A stretch of DNA of 64,000 nt from Gnetum montanum (taxonomy: Eukaryota > Streptophyta > Gnetopsida > Gnetales > Gnetaceae). The position numbers and the translations under genes were made by a program. The stretch covers positions 267,833 through 331,832 of the forward strand of contig MNCI01014438.1 in the NCBI GenBank assembly GCA_015680685.1. Direction: 5' to 3'. The notes beneath the pieces are model-generated. The model was not told where the DNA came from and ran no database searches. It was given only the letters and a program-made list of their open reading frames with translations. This document shows positions 1 through 12,293 of the stretch, one piece after another. The first letter of the stretch is position 1. Each line of letters starts with the position of its first letter.

Positions 1-1990
1 ACCATAAGCACCTTCAATCATGAGAAGGGCCACAATCCCACAAGAACCTTACAATTGGAGCGATGCACAAGGCTTACATTTATTCACATCCCACAAGAAC
101 CTCCTTTCATAAGTAGAGTGTTTCATGATGGACAGTCATTTCTTAAGTATTGACTTTTTCAATTTTCTCTTTTTGGCTAGGATGTGGCATTGGACTTGGT
201 GGATTTACTTATTTTAAATTGGTAATTTACTACTTCCTTTCATTTTTGCTCATCCTTCTTACTTGGCTCATTTTGTCCCTTGTCTTATGATACTTTTGTT
301 TGTTATTGCTCTTTTTAATTCTCTCTTTTTGCTTATCTTCCCATTTACTTTTCATGGTCATGTATTATCCCTGGTGGTACTTTTAGTACCAGGGTCTCCA
401 ATATGTTTTCCATGATGCATTCCATAGGTGTTAGTGGTTTAGATCCTTACTATGGTGGTCAACAATGGATACTAACATTTGTAGATTCATGACTTCCAGT
501 ACACTATCCATAATAGAGGATATATCAAATCCATGACATTCTTTTCTTTTTGGTATATCATTTGACCATAATAATTTTTACTAACTAATTTTTTCTAATT
601 AACCTAGATATGATACATATCCTAGATTAATTGGGGGGTAGGGGATAACCAACTCATAATAGACAAGATAGTAGAATATAATCAACATGGAAGTTGATCC
701 AAGAGTAAGTTAGGGAATGAGTTAGATGCAAGAAATTCATTTCAAATCCTTAAAACATAGGAAATGTTAAGATCTTAATTTTGTAAAACGTTCTTGCACC
801 TAATGAAGCAAATACTATGAGGTGATGTTTTAGCCCAATCAATCCTAGGAGAGATCTTTTTAATTACGTTATATGTGGACTCCTACCCAAATAATAACAA
901 TTTATTATAAAGAGAGGAATAAAAATATGTACATTATTCAAAAATAAAATCACCATAATACTAATTAATATCACTTCTCATGACTTAGGATGATTAGGAT
1001 AAGTTACATTGCCAAAGGATATCAAAGTATTGATGTCTATAGAAGCTCAAAAAAATTCGAGAATGAGTCATATTGAGAAAGACCAAGGGGTTGATGTCTC
1101 ACTATAAGAGAAAATGAAGTATATAGATCCTAGTGATATAGTTTGATATAATTATGACAAAACTCAAATTATCAATATAAATTTTGATTAATCAATTTGA
1201 ATTAAGATGAAAAATAAGGGATATATTGATTCATATCGGTTAGGTTGATATGGTTTGAACATGAGAAAATTTTGTCTAAAATGTCACATTTGAACAATGT
1301 GACATCTATATAAATCAATATGTTTATTAAACATATCGATTCTTATAGCTTAGATTGATATCTTTGAAATTTTTCTAAGTACCTCAAGTATTATTAGCAT
1401 GATTGTGATAATAATGGATATGCCAGTAACTTGAATTTGTTATATATCAATCCATACCAATGGATCTATAAAGTTCAACCTAAATTGTTATAGTTTATGT
1501 CAAAAATGTGATAGGTATTGACATAATTAAAATCTGAAAAAAATAAAAGGTTAATGAGTAAGGTGGCTACTTTACTATAAAATCCACTATCTTAATGATG
1601 CCATTATATATTATCATTCAAAAATGTGGGTAGCATAATTTAGGTCTTCCACTTTTAGCACTTAGGGCCTCCATTTCTTCTTGAATTTTCATCTACAACA
1701 CTCATTTAGGAAGGACCATGATGAGTAGTGGGGTATATATGCCACGTAAACCTTCAATATTAACTATTTCTTTGGAAGGTAAGATGATTTACCACCCTTA
1801 TTGAATTTTTTCCAAACTTAGAGAATGATGTTAATCTTTTTGTCTTTTCTTTTTTGTCATCAGCATGTAGGCTTTCTTTATAAAATGGTTGAATCAACAA
1901 GTGTTGAGTAGCAGGTAAAGGTAAGTATGTGTTTTAGTGAAGAAACCACCAACAATTTTAGTATGTTGAACATCTTGGTTGTTTTTTAGG
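1..1990. other. AT-rich intergenic or decayed repeat sequence, no gene seen
   Basis: I see no coding region. Positions about 1130-1520 are rich in ATATCGAT, GATATC and ATATTGAT words, for example near 1233, 1334 and 1361. The intact retroelements in this window carry a similar palindrome cluster ahead of a TATA box and upstream of ORF2. Because an ORF2-like remnant starts near 1991, this stretch may be the decayed promoter and intron zone of that gene. That is inference; no clear TATA box or LTR end could be fixed here. Confidence 0.4.
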
Positions 1991-3030
1991 TGCCAAGGAG
2001 CAAACAACTCAAAATTGCTTCATGGAATCATGAAGTTGACTACTCTAACTAGTTCAACCACATGGATAAAATAGTGCTACATCAATTGGAGGAGATGTTC
2101 TACAAGGCTTTCATCAAGCCCCCTATTAATTGGTTCATCCAAGAGGGGGTTCTAGAGTTTTATTGGAACCTAATATTGCATTTAACGAAGGTGGATTCCC
2201 CAGAATGCTACTTGGTGTCTTTCATTTGGAAGATAAGGGAAAAGATCATGGTGGCTAGGTTGTAGGAGTGGTTTGGAATACCAACAAGAGGGAGGATATT
2301 TTTTGATTAAAAGAAAGCATAGAGAATAAGTACAATCTCTTCCATTAGTTCATTAGAGAGATTGATTCCAAAAGGCTTTAGGAGTAGGATTTGCATTTTG
2401 TAAACCTTTAGCTTGAAAACAAGGTAATGGCAAGGATGATCATCAAAAACATTCTTCCTTTCACCCACACCACCTATGTGCTCAACCCTGTACTCTACAT
2501 CATGAAGGTATTAAAGTATGAGGAGGAAGAAAATTTTGTTTAGCTCCCGATCAGGTATCTGATATATCATTATAATGATGATGCCTTGAAATTATGTTTT
2601 ATGTTTTGTATTTTAGCAATCCTCTAGAAGTGTGGAGTTTCTGAGTTGTAGATAGAAACAAAGGTGTACCTTTCAGTTTTCAAGAAGGACACATTTGCTC
2701 ATTCTCTTAAAATCTACATGAAGATTGGCTCGTTTGTGAAGGAATCATAGGAACTGGGTTCTTCATTGATGTTAGAGGCCAATGACATCCACGGATTTTG
2801 AGATGAAGTTTGGTCCTAGTTGCATGATCTATAGTCCACAGAGTGGGAGATTCTCATAATGCTTGAGAAGGTTAGCTCAACCCTCCACTATGGATAAAAG
2901 GGTGATGAACATTGAGAGACATGTTGACCTTCAAATTTGTGATGATGAAGAAGTGGTAGAACCCTCTCATTTTGAAGAGGATATGGAAGTGGAGGTAAGT
3001 TCAGAGGATTGATGCATGGTTCACAATTAA
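1991..3030 (+). pseudogene. ORF2-like (env-position) retroelement gene remnant
   Basis: The reading begins just after a T-rich tract ending in TTTTTTAG, which looks like a splice acceptor, and opens with V-P-R-S-K-Q. This resembles the M-A-P-K start of ORF2 in elements B and E, also right after an acceptor. The clearest open piece is 2062-2265, with a hydrophobic/aromatic stretch ending near EWFGIPTRGR. Another piece around 2420-2540 includes ILPFTHTTYVLNP. The layout (beta-like block, conserved small-domain end with G-I-P, then helix and a second 'LP' block) parallels the mobile-domain-like part of ORF2 in E at 34411-34959. Many stops interrupt it. No catalytic motif is visible. The homology is by eye and weak, so another decayed transposon protein remains possible. 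Confidence 0.4.
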
Positions 3031-4194
3031 ATTTATTTTTAATGGCTATGTAGACATTATGATGACTATGGACCATTTAATTTTTTTTGTTTTATATTAA
3101 ACTCTAATATTAGATAGTGAGTGTTAATGATCTTTTGTTTATGCATAAATACTTTAGATGTATTGAGTTTTGGATTGCCAATGATATCATGCATATAGTA
3201 GTAGCATATTCATCATAATTTTATGTTATTTTTCTTTATAGTTATGCTTATATATATTAATATTTTTTGTTATTGTTTTTGCCTTTATGGCTAGGCATTG
3301 GCCAAAGGCTAGTTAGGGGTTGTGTTAAACCCTAAATAGCTTTAGATTTTAATGTTATAAACTAGTATTTTTTTTTACTATTTTCATATATTGAAGATAA
3401 TCAATTTTGTAAATATAAATCAATAAGTATTAATCTCTCTTTTAATATTGTGAATTGTAGGAAATCATGAGAGTTATGAAGATCGATATTGATTATATTG
3501 ATCATCACAGCGGTTATGATATGGATCGATAACATGGGTTTCAATAGAGTAAAAGCCTCAATAAGAAATCAAGATTTTGATTTGCATAAAAAGATGATCT
3601 AAACCAATAATCAAAGATTCTAGAATTGGTGATCTAGTGAGGATTTGAATTGATTGTTATCAATTTCTTCAATACCAATCGATTCTCAAATTAGTTGTTT
3701 TTATACATTATTATAAATTTCTTTTGGGTATAAATAAGAGCCTTAAATGTGAATTAAGGGGGAAAAAGAATCAAGAGAGAATCCACACCAAATTGAATTT
3801 TCTTTTGTATTAAAACTATTAAGGAAGATTGTTGATGCTTTGTGACAATCAATAACCATTGATGTATGAAGGTTGTAAATTTGTTGCACTGTGGAGATAG
3901 TAGAACAGGGTCAAAAAGTAGGTGATGTCTCCTTTGTAATCTTCTATATTTAGGATAAATTTATGTAACTTAAATTTTGTTTAATCAACTTGTTTCATAT
4001 TTTAACTTAATATTAGAAGTTAAGGTGACATTTTGTTGATTTTACTTATGAGTGACAATTATAAGTGTGGAGCTTTTCATTGAATTCAAATCTAATTGTT
4101 ATTTTTCTTGATGATCCTTTTGACTTTGAAACTATTTTTCCATGGATAGGACTTGCGAGTTAGTCATAGATGAGGTGACAATTTTACAAAAAAA
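3031..4194. other. Probable decayed LTR region, no gene
   Basis: No ORF is credible here. Around 3480-3530 there are ATCGATATTGAT and GGATCGATAAC words, followed about 200 bp later by a TATA-like sequence at 3727-3743. That order matches the palindrome-then-TATA promoter layout of the LTRs elsewhere in the window. I could not define LTR ends or a target-site duplication, so the LTR call is tentative. Confidence 0.35.
3727..3743 (+). promoter_or_regulatory. Possible LTR TATA box
   Basis: The sequence GGGTATAAATAAGAGCC closely resembles the TATA region TATAAATAAGAGG of the solo LTR and of element B. It is preceded by ATCGAT-type words. A start site cannot be located from sequence alone. Confidence 0.35.
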
Positions 4195-6716
4195 TTAATT
4201 ATTAAGGTAATCCAACACCAAAATTTGGCTAACTTGTCATGTGTCTAAGGTTTTAGCTATCTCAATGCATATACTACTACTTTATCCTCTTGCATAAGGG
4301 TGCACTCATAACCCTCACTAGATATCTTATTGTAATATTGAACCATTTGTTAAGAGTAGGAAAAATTAAAATAGTAGTTAAAATTAATATACTATTAAGA
4401 TTATCAAAAGTAGCCTGCCAATGTACATCTTGCAAGAATCCAATATTCTTCTATAATAGCTTGGTGAAAGAAAAAGCAATGTAAAATAATATCTTAATAA
4501 AGCTCTTATAGTATTATGCCAATTCAAGAAAACTGCAAACCTCCTTTGCATCCTTAAGGATAGGCCAATCTTGAATAAGTGATATCTTAATAGGGGCCAC
4601 TACTATACTAGCCTTAGAAATAATATGTCCTAGGAAATAATATGTCCTTAGACCAAAATAAATACTTTAAAGGTTGAGAAAATAATTGATGATCTCTAAG
4701 CATTTACAAAATAGTCCTCAATTACTACTCATGAAGATCCTATGATGACAAGTATACAAAGATGTCATTGATGAAAATAATAACAAAATGATCAAAGTAC
4801 AAACTCAAGACATTGTTCTTGGGAAGCATGAACACTATGAAAGCATTAATGAGTCTAAAAAGCAGAACTAGAAACTTATAATGTCCATATCATATTATAA
4901 AGAATGTTTTTGGGACATTCTTCTCTTTGATAAGAACTTGATGATACTTGAACTTATAATTGATCTTTAAGAACAACTAAGTTTCTCATGATTGATTGAA
5001 CAAATAATCTATACAAAATGAAGAATACTTGTTTTTCATAGTCACTTGATTTAATTCTTGATAGTTAATGCACAATATCATGCTACCATCATTCCTCTTA
5101 ACGAAGAAAATAAAAGCATCCTACGAAGGTACACTTTAATGAATTCAATAATTAATTATTAGCTTGTAATTTTGAATCTTTTGTTTAGCCAACTCAATAG
5201 GTGGCATCCTATATGGGACCTTAGAGATAGGTTCAACCCTAGGTTTGAGAGTAATCTCAAACTTAAAATCATGCCATGGAGGTTAACTAGATAACTTCAA
5301 ATGAAAGAAATTTGGAAACTCGTGAATAATAAATATATCATCTATCCTAAGTGGAGAAGAAGATTTACTAATAGAAAATGTGAAGTAAGTGTAACCATTC
5401 AACAGTAAGTAGTGAAAAGATTTAAAGAAACAAGATTCAACTTAACCTTTCATGGTCTCCTATGTATGGTCACCTATACACCATCAGCTATTACCAAGAA
5501 AACTGTCTTTCAATAATAATACAAGTTGTCCTTATAGCATGATAACTAATCCATGCTTAAAATGATGTCTTGTTCCCCCTATACTCATGACATGGAGATC
5601 ACTAAACTAGAAGGCATCCTAAATCACAAATGATATAGATTTGAAGAGTTGATCTACAGTAAGCACACTATAACTAATATCTAATAATCTATGGATCAAG
5701 AGATTAACTTTCAAAATCCAAATGTCTAATAATCTATGGATCAATAAAAAAATGACTAGTACCTAGATTAAAGAAAGTTAGAATTGCAAAATGTGATCAA
5801 ACCTCTAGATTCAATGATGCTTAGTTTAGCATCCACTAGCTAGTCTATTAAAGAATACACATGCATGCATCCTAGTGCAATCCTAATCACCCTTAGGTTT
5901 GCTAACCTTTTAAGAACCTTCACTAATCAAATGCTTTGGATAGTTGAGACTCTTGTGATTAGGATAGTCATAGTTATGATAATTGGAATAATACTTATGG
6001 ATGTATCCAATATTTTCATAAGCATGATAGGTAATGGATCCATGAGTGGTCTCATCACATGAAGATTTTTGTTGTTGCTATTACTAGATACTAAATCCCA
6101 GTTCTACTTGGACCCACTTGGCTTCTCGGAAGAGGTTTAAACCATATTTTAAGAATGATCACAATGCATTGCCTCTACCAACTAACTATGCTCTAATTCT
6201 AGCATACAAACATATGCATCCTCATATATCTCAAGATGAAGAGGATGCAAGTAATCCTTAATAATGCATGAACTCGATGAATAAAATGGTTCACTTTGGC
6301 TCTTTTGTTTGAATGTATATGAGGCATACATATATTTAGCTCCAAAAAATTACAATCATAATTGATTATGGTCTAATTACCTTGGTAGAAATAATAGAAC
6401 TCATTTAGCTTTGTCCTTACATTCTTTGAAGGAACATAATCTCATTGAAAGTAATAATAGGATCATTCCAATGAACATCATAATCTTTGCAACAAAAATT
6501 TTTTGTTGAAAAATCACTAATAACTAATAGAACCTTTGAACTTGTAAATTACTAATCAAGTTTGATGCATGTGAGTATAGTTCATCCAATTGAAGATCTT
6601 AATGACCTCCTTGTAGCACTTCATAGTAGTAGTAATATCTTCATCATCCTAAAAGATAGATTGTCTTAGCTTATGGAATTTCTCAAATGCTCAATTTTTA
6701 TTTATCACTTATCACC
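4195..6716 (-). pseudogene. Ty3/gypsy element 'gypsy I': gag-pol remnant
   Basis: Reading the minus strand, matches to the Ty3/gypsy polyprotein appear in the expected order. A protease-like piece (DIILSMD, compare DVILGMDW) is near 5560. The RT start block (VPYRMPPIELAKQKI) is near 5180-5220, and the RT catalytic block F-V-I-I-F-I-N-D-I-F-V-Y is near 4740-4790. There the usual DD is N-D, a G-to-A change. A connection block with FLGHIISKASI follows near 4600. RNase H ends near 4195-4330 with LMQEDKVVVYALR. The gene then stops abruptly, so integrase is missing. Upstream, 5600-6716 should be gag but is too decayed to define. The element is split by the copia insertion at 6722-11969; its leader and PBS lie at 11975-12294. 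Stops and frameshifts are frequent. Confidence 0.7.
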
Positions 6717-6721
6717 ACCAC

Positions 6722-7308
6722 TGTTATAATCATATCTGAAAACAATTAGATCTAAAAACACACTACAAATGCTCTAGAGAAATTATTAGAACCCTACAGA
6801 TCTGAATAAATCATTAGAGGCAAAATATTGCATTGTAGCAGGTTAAGAAACATTATAAATCACTCTCAAAATGTTATAAACTCTAGCAAACATTTTTTGT
6901 GAGAAGAAAATGAAAGTAGAATGAAAATAGTAAAAATAGCACAAGAACACAGAGAGTTATGTGGTTTAGGCTCTTTTTACCCTACTTCCACAACAATGCT
7001 GATCTACCTTCTATTCTTCTCAAATCTTCAGGACACAAGCCGTCCTTGTAACTTTTCCAAACACCCAATCCATTATTCCAACAGATCTCAAATCAACACC
7101 AACAAGACTCACGTCTCCAAGGTAAAACCTTGATACAATGCTTTCACTTCAAAGCATACACTAAAGGCTACCCCAAGCCTTCTATTTATGAAGAAACATG
7201 AGGACCAAACCCCAATCCTAATACATGGGGGATAAAACACATCCCCACATCAAATGCAACATAAAAGGAAATACAACAATTAATGTATTTGTCTTCATTT
7301 TTCCAACA
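6722..7308 (-). repeat. Copia 3' LTR (left)
   Basis: It is 587 bp with TG...CA ends and aligns without length change to 11383-11969. It lies next to the polypurine tract, so it is the 3' LTR of this minus-strand element. A TATA-like CATAAATAGAAGG is read on the minus strand around 7179-7190. Confidence 0.95.
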
Positions 7309-7320
7309 AACTCCCCCTTG
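7309..7320 (-). other. Copia polypurine tract
   Basis: On the minus strand the sequence CAAGGGGGAGTT ends exactly at the 3' LTR. A G-rich purine run at this place is the standard second-strand primer of LTR elements. Confidence 0.85.
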
Positions 7321-7361
7321 AAGACAAATCCAACTAGCCTTTAAGATATGTGCACTTCTGA

Positions 7362-10300
7362 TTAAGCTTCAGTTATTCCAAGCTTCTTCCTACAGAAAAT
7401 GTGCTTTTCAACTATCACTAGTTTTGTTAAAGCATCAACAATGTTGAGCTTTGTATGGACCTTTTGAACATGCACCAAGCCATCCTCTATGATTTCTCTT
7501 ATGAAGTGGAATCGAACATCTATATGTTTTGTCCTAGCATGAAAGGCAGAATTCTTTGCAAGATGGATTGCACTCAAACTATCACAAAACACAGCATACC
7601 TTTGTTGTTTTAATCCAAGAGACTGCAAAAATCTCTTCATCCATAACATCTCCTTGCATGCTTCTATAAGGGCTACGTACTCTGATTCAGTTGTAGATAA
7701 AGTTACTAGTGGTTGTAGACGTGACAACCAACTCACTGCTGCACCACCAAAAATAAATGTGTACCCTGTAGAAGATTGTCTTGTATCATGATCAACAACA
7801 AATTTTGCATCTACAAAACCTTCAATATGCAGATTAGCATCTCCAAAAAATAAGCAATGTGCTTTTGTGCCCTTTAAATATTTTAAAATCCATTTGATAG
7901 CTAACCAGTGATTCCACCCATAGTTGGTCATAAATCTACTAGCTACTCCAACGACATAAGCAATATCAGGACATGTACAAACCATGACATACATCAATGA
8001 CCCAATAGCAGAAGTATATGGGATATTTTTAACCTTTTCAAAATCCTCTTTTGACTTTGGATAGTCCTTCTTTGATAAATTAAATTGTGTTGAAAAAGGT
8101 GTACTTATAGGTTTTGCATCCTCCATGTTGAAATGCTTTAGAACCTTTCCAATGTAATCTTCCTGACTCAACCATAGCTTCTTCCTTTTTCTATCCCTGT
8201 AAATATTCATACCAAGAATTTTCTTTGCCTGTCACAAATCCTTCATAGCAAATTCTTTGCCCATTTCCAATTTTAAATGTTTTATCTTTGCTATATCATT
8301 TCCAACAATTAGCATATCATCAACATACAATAACAACATTGTAAATTTACCTGAAACATCTCCAGAAAAATACACATAGTGGTCTAGCTTGTTTTTCTGA
8401 TAAGATAGCTTATTCATGAAAGTATCAAACCTTTTATACCATTGCCTAGGGGCTTGTTTCAAACCATATACACTCTTTTTCAGTTTACAAACCAGACCTG
8501 AACCTTGCTATTCTTCATACCCTTCTGGCTATTTCATGTAAATTTCCTCCTCCAAATCTCCATGGAGGAATGCTGTTTTTATATCAATTTATTCCAACTC
8601 TAAGTCCATGCAGGCCACCAATGATAGCACTAAACATATAGAAGAGTGTTTTACTATTGGAGAAAAAATTTTCTTGAAAGTCAATACCTAGTTTCTGTGC
8701 ATAGCTTTTCACCACCAACCTAGCTTTGAAATTTTTTTCCCCATTTGCCTCTGATTTAATTTTGTATAGCCACTTGCACTTCAAGGGTTTTCTCCCTTTT
8801 GGCAATTGAACTACCTCCTAGGTTTGGTTCTGTTGGAGTGATTCCCATTCATCATTCATAGCTACCTTCCACTTTGTGGCATCAACACATGTCATGGCTT
8901 CCTTCATTGTTTCTAGTTCACCACTATCACTGTAAAGTACATAATTCAATGAGGGAGAGTACCTATCAGGAGGTCTGGTAGTTTTGGTCGACCTTCTAAC
9001 CCAATGAGACACATCTGTAGCTTATTGTTCATCATCTTCTACCTCATTTTCTTGTTGTCCTACATTTTCTCCTTGCTGTTCTAAGTTCTCAGCTTGCTGC
9101 CATGTACTTTTAGCATGTTGTCCAAAGTTTCTAGATCTAGAAAGTCCATGAATTTCATCATTTTCAATTTCTTTAGTCACGCTAAAAGGAGCCCTTATTC
9201 TTTCTGAGCCATTTCTATCCTTGTCTTTCTTTTGCAGCTCACTAAACATCACATTTTCTCTAAATTTAATGTCCCTTGATCTCACTACACATTTCAATTC
9301 AGGATCCCAAAGTCTAAATCCTAACTCATCTTCTCCATATCCAACAAACATGCAACTTTTAGCCCTGTCCTCCAACCTAGTTCTGTTTTCCTTTGGAATA
9401 TGCATAAATGCCTCACATCCAAAAACTCTTAAATGACTGTATAAAACATTTTTACCTTTCCAAACAACTTCTAGAATAGAATTATCAATTGAAGAATGTG
9501 AAGACCTATTCACCAAATATGCAGTAGTCATAACTACCTCTCCCCAAAATTTCTTATGTAGGCCTGCACCTGAAACCATTATTCTAGCATGATCTAGCAA
9601 TGTTCTGTTGCATCTTTCAGCAACTCCATTTTCGTATGGTGTACTAGGAGGGGTACGAATGTGCCTAATTCCTTTGATGTTGCAAAAATAAACAAATACT
9701 TTAGAAGTGTACTCCCTACCATTATCAGTTTGCAAACATTTTATTTTTAGACCTGTTTCATTTTCTACTCTTGCAACAAATGTTTTGAAAACTGAAAACA
9801 CTTCATCTTTTGATTTCATCATATAAACCCAAACCTTCCTTGTACAATCATCTATGAAAGTCACAAAATAAATAGATCCACCAAGAGAAATGGGAGTCAT
9901 AGGACCACAAACATCAGAATAAACCAATTCTAACTTATTTTTCTTTCTGTTGTCCAAATCCCTACGAGAGTTTACTCTCCTATATTTTTCAACTAAATAG
10001 TCTTTGCAATCAATTTGAGCATAAGACAATACAGGAATGAGGGTCTAATGTTGAAGTACCTTTAAGCTTGACCAGCTAATGTGTCCAAGACATCTAGGTG
10101 ACACTTTAGAATTTTTTGTATCAGAAACTGTTGCAATAGAGTTGCATGAATCTACCATCAATGTATATAAGCTGCCCTCCTTCTTTCCTTTCAGAATGGT
10201 CATGATTCCTTTGGAAATCCTCCAATGTCCACCTCCACTACTAAAATTTAGACTTGAATCATCTAGCTGTGGAACTAAAATCAACTTTTTTGTAACTTCA

Positions 10301-11355
10301 GGAACATGTCTAACGTTATCTGTTGTCACCTTTGGCATCCTTGCTTGTTGCATACTTATACTTCCAATTCCAAGAATTTTTAAAGCTTTTCCATTAGCAG
10401 CATATACAAAACTAGATTCAACTTTATGATAAGATGCAAAACAAGAATTATCTGGACAAATATGAAAGGAGGAACTTGAGTCAATCAACCAAATGTCACT
10501 GCTACATCCATCTGCCACCATTGTACATTGTTCTTGAATTAGAAAACTAATGTTTTCATCAGCTGCATGTACCTCTAATTCTCCTTCTTCTGACTTCTTC
10601 TCCTTTCCTTTATTTTTCTGTGCTTTCCATGCAAAGCAATCATTCTGCAAATGACCTTTCTTCTTGCAGTACCAGCACTCTTGAGTTTGAGTTCTACCAT
10701 GTGATACTCCTCTGTCCGTGCTTCTTCCCCTACTTGGGAAACGTCTCCTACTTCTACCTCTTTCCTCTACTACATGAACATTTCCAGATCTAGAAGACTC
10801 ATCTACTCTTCCTTCTAAATCCTAAAGGGTAGACACAACCTATTTAAATGTCATAGATGAAACACTCATAGAAGTAGTAATAGATGTCATAATTGTAGAC
10901 CAGGAATCAAGTAAGGAGTCTAACAAAGCATAGGATTTAACTAAATTTAGAATAACAATTTTATATTCCTCCAACTTATTCAGATTTCCCATCATCTCAT
11001 CCAAATGATCTTGAAAAGACTCATCATAACTCTTCTTGCATCTAAAAACTTTCTGATAAATGTGAAAGGTATTCAAACCTAATACTTTGTCAAACCTATT
11101 CTTTAGAGTTTACCATAGATCATGTGCATCCATATCAAGTTTGATTGAGGCCAAAATCCCATTGCTTAGGGTTGGATGAATGAAAGATAATGCCCTAGTC
11201 TTAATTTTCCTCTAATCAGCATTTGAAATTCTTGCTGGTTGAGAGTGTTCTAGGGCCTCTTGGCACTCCTTTTGTGCTAAAACAACCTTCATCAAAATGC
11301 TCCAAACGTTCCAGTTGCTTCCTACCAATCTTTCCATTATTTGCAGCCTCTCCAT
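7362..11355 (-). pseudogene. Copia gag-pol polyprotein, disabled
   Basis: One long frame runs from an ATG at 11353-11355 to TAA at 7362. Gag includes a zinc knuckle CWYCKKKGHLQNDCF (about 10637-10681). The GAG-pre-integrase segment (near 10000-10130) has lost the second Cys of its C..C pair (Tyr instead). Integrase (about 9910-9560) keeps the acidic triad in DVCGPM, TDNGREY and ENGVAERCNRTL. RT keeps YVDDMLIVG near 8320; its start reads PKGRKPLKCKW near 8790. RNase H occupies about 7362-7850 and includes STTESEYVAL. Stops occur in frame at 8232, about 8520-8580 (three), 8815, 9019, 10042 and several in gag. One frameshift lies in the A-run at 8663-8668, where one extra base breaks frame inside RT. 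Family placement below Ty1/copia was not attempted. Confidence 0.92.
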
Positions 11356-11368
11356 CTCTTTAAATCTA

Positions 11369-11380
11369 GCTTCGATACCA
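11369..11380 (-). other. Copia primer-binding site (initiator Met tRNA type)
   Basis: On the minus strand, two bases after the 5' LTR end, the sequence TGGTATCGAAGC is close to the plant initiator-Met complement TGGTATCAGAGC. Its position next to the LTR supports the call. Confidence 0.8.
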
Positions 11381-11382
11381 AT

Positions 11383-11969
11383 TGTTATAATCAGATCTAA
11401 AAATAATTAGATCTGAAAACACACTACAAATGCTCTAGAGAAATTATTAGAATCCTACAGATCTGAATAAAGCATTAGAGAAAAAATATTGCGTTGTAGC
11501 AGGTCAAGAAACCTTATAAATCACTCTCAAAATGTTCTAAACTATAGCAAACATTTGTTGTGATAAGAAAATGAAAGCAGAATGAAAACAGTAAAAATAG
11601 CACAAGAACATAGAGAGTTATGTGGTTTGGGCCCTTTCTACCCTACTTCCAAAACAATGCTGATCTGCCTTCTATTCTTCTCAAATCTTCAGGGCACAAG
11701 CCATTCTTGTAACTTTTCCAAACACCCAATTTGTTATTCCAATAGATCTTAGATCAACACCAATAAGACTCATGTCTCCAAGGTAAAACCTTGATACAAT
11801 GCTTTCACTTCAAAGCACACTCTAAAGGCTACCACAAGCCTTCTATTTATGAAGAAACATGAGGACCAAACCCCAATCCTAATACATGTGGGATAAAACA
11901 CATCCCCACATCAAATGCAACATAAAAGGAAATACAACAATTAATGTATTTGTCTTCATTTTTCCAACA
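11383..11969 (-). repeat. Copia 5' LTR (right)
   Basis: It is the 587-bp partner of the left LTR and lies next to the primer-binding site, so it holds the promoter of this minus-strand element. A TATA-like CATAAATAGAAGG is read on the minus strand around 11840-11852. It is followed by the ACCAC target duplication. Confidence 0.95.
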
Positions 11970-11974
11970 ACCAC

Positions 11975-12293
11975 CACTCCCTGAGGCGATAAGTATTAAT
12001 GGGAAGTCTGAGATCTCCTATGTATATTAACAAAGGAACAAAAATAGATAATGATATTCTTTTAATTGATCTTTTTATTTGTAGTATGAGTATGAATAGG
12101 GATAACAAGCACCACTTTAGTATCCATTATAGGCTCCTTTGTTTGATTAAGAATGAGATCATGTATTAAAGTTAGCTTTCTAGACCCAACATCTATCCTT
12201 CTACCATGACCATGTACATCTCTACCACCTTCTATTACTAGACATAATAATATGAAATAAGAAACTCATCAAACCTATGCTTTGATACTAGCT
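11975..12293 (-). other. Gypsy I leader with initiator-Met-type PBS
   Basis: This is the part of gypsy I on the right of the copia insertion. On the minus strand, 12274-12290 reads TAGTATCAAAGCATAGG, a two-mismatch version of the initiator-Met PBS TGGTATCAGAGC. It lies 3 bases inside a boundary ending TGTTACA. The rest up to the copia insertion would be leader and gag start, with no open frame left. Confidence 0.6.

Larger units (their letters stand above)
6722..11969 (-). mobile_element. Complete Ty1/copia LTR retrotransposon
   Basis: This is a full-length element of 5248 bp transcribed on the minus strand. Both LTRs are 587 bp, begin TGTTATAATC and end CCAACA. A perfect 5-bp target duplication ACCAC flanks it (6717-6721 and 11970-11974). 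The PBS, polypurine tract (PPT) and a single gag-pol frame lie between the LTRs. The domain order gag, integrase, RT, RNase H is diagnostic of Ty1/copia. I counted 38 differences between the LTRs over 587 positions (about 93.5% identity), mostly transitions, so it is not recent. It inserted into gypsy I. The coding frame is broken by about ten in-frame stops and one frameshift, so this copy is not autonomous. Confidence 0.95.

Noticed and set aside
11369-12290. tRNA gene fragments near the PBS sequences
   Set aside because: Only 12-17 bases complementary to tRNA 3' ends are present, at the places expected for primer-binding sites; no cloverleaf is seen.
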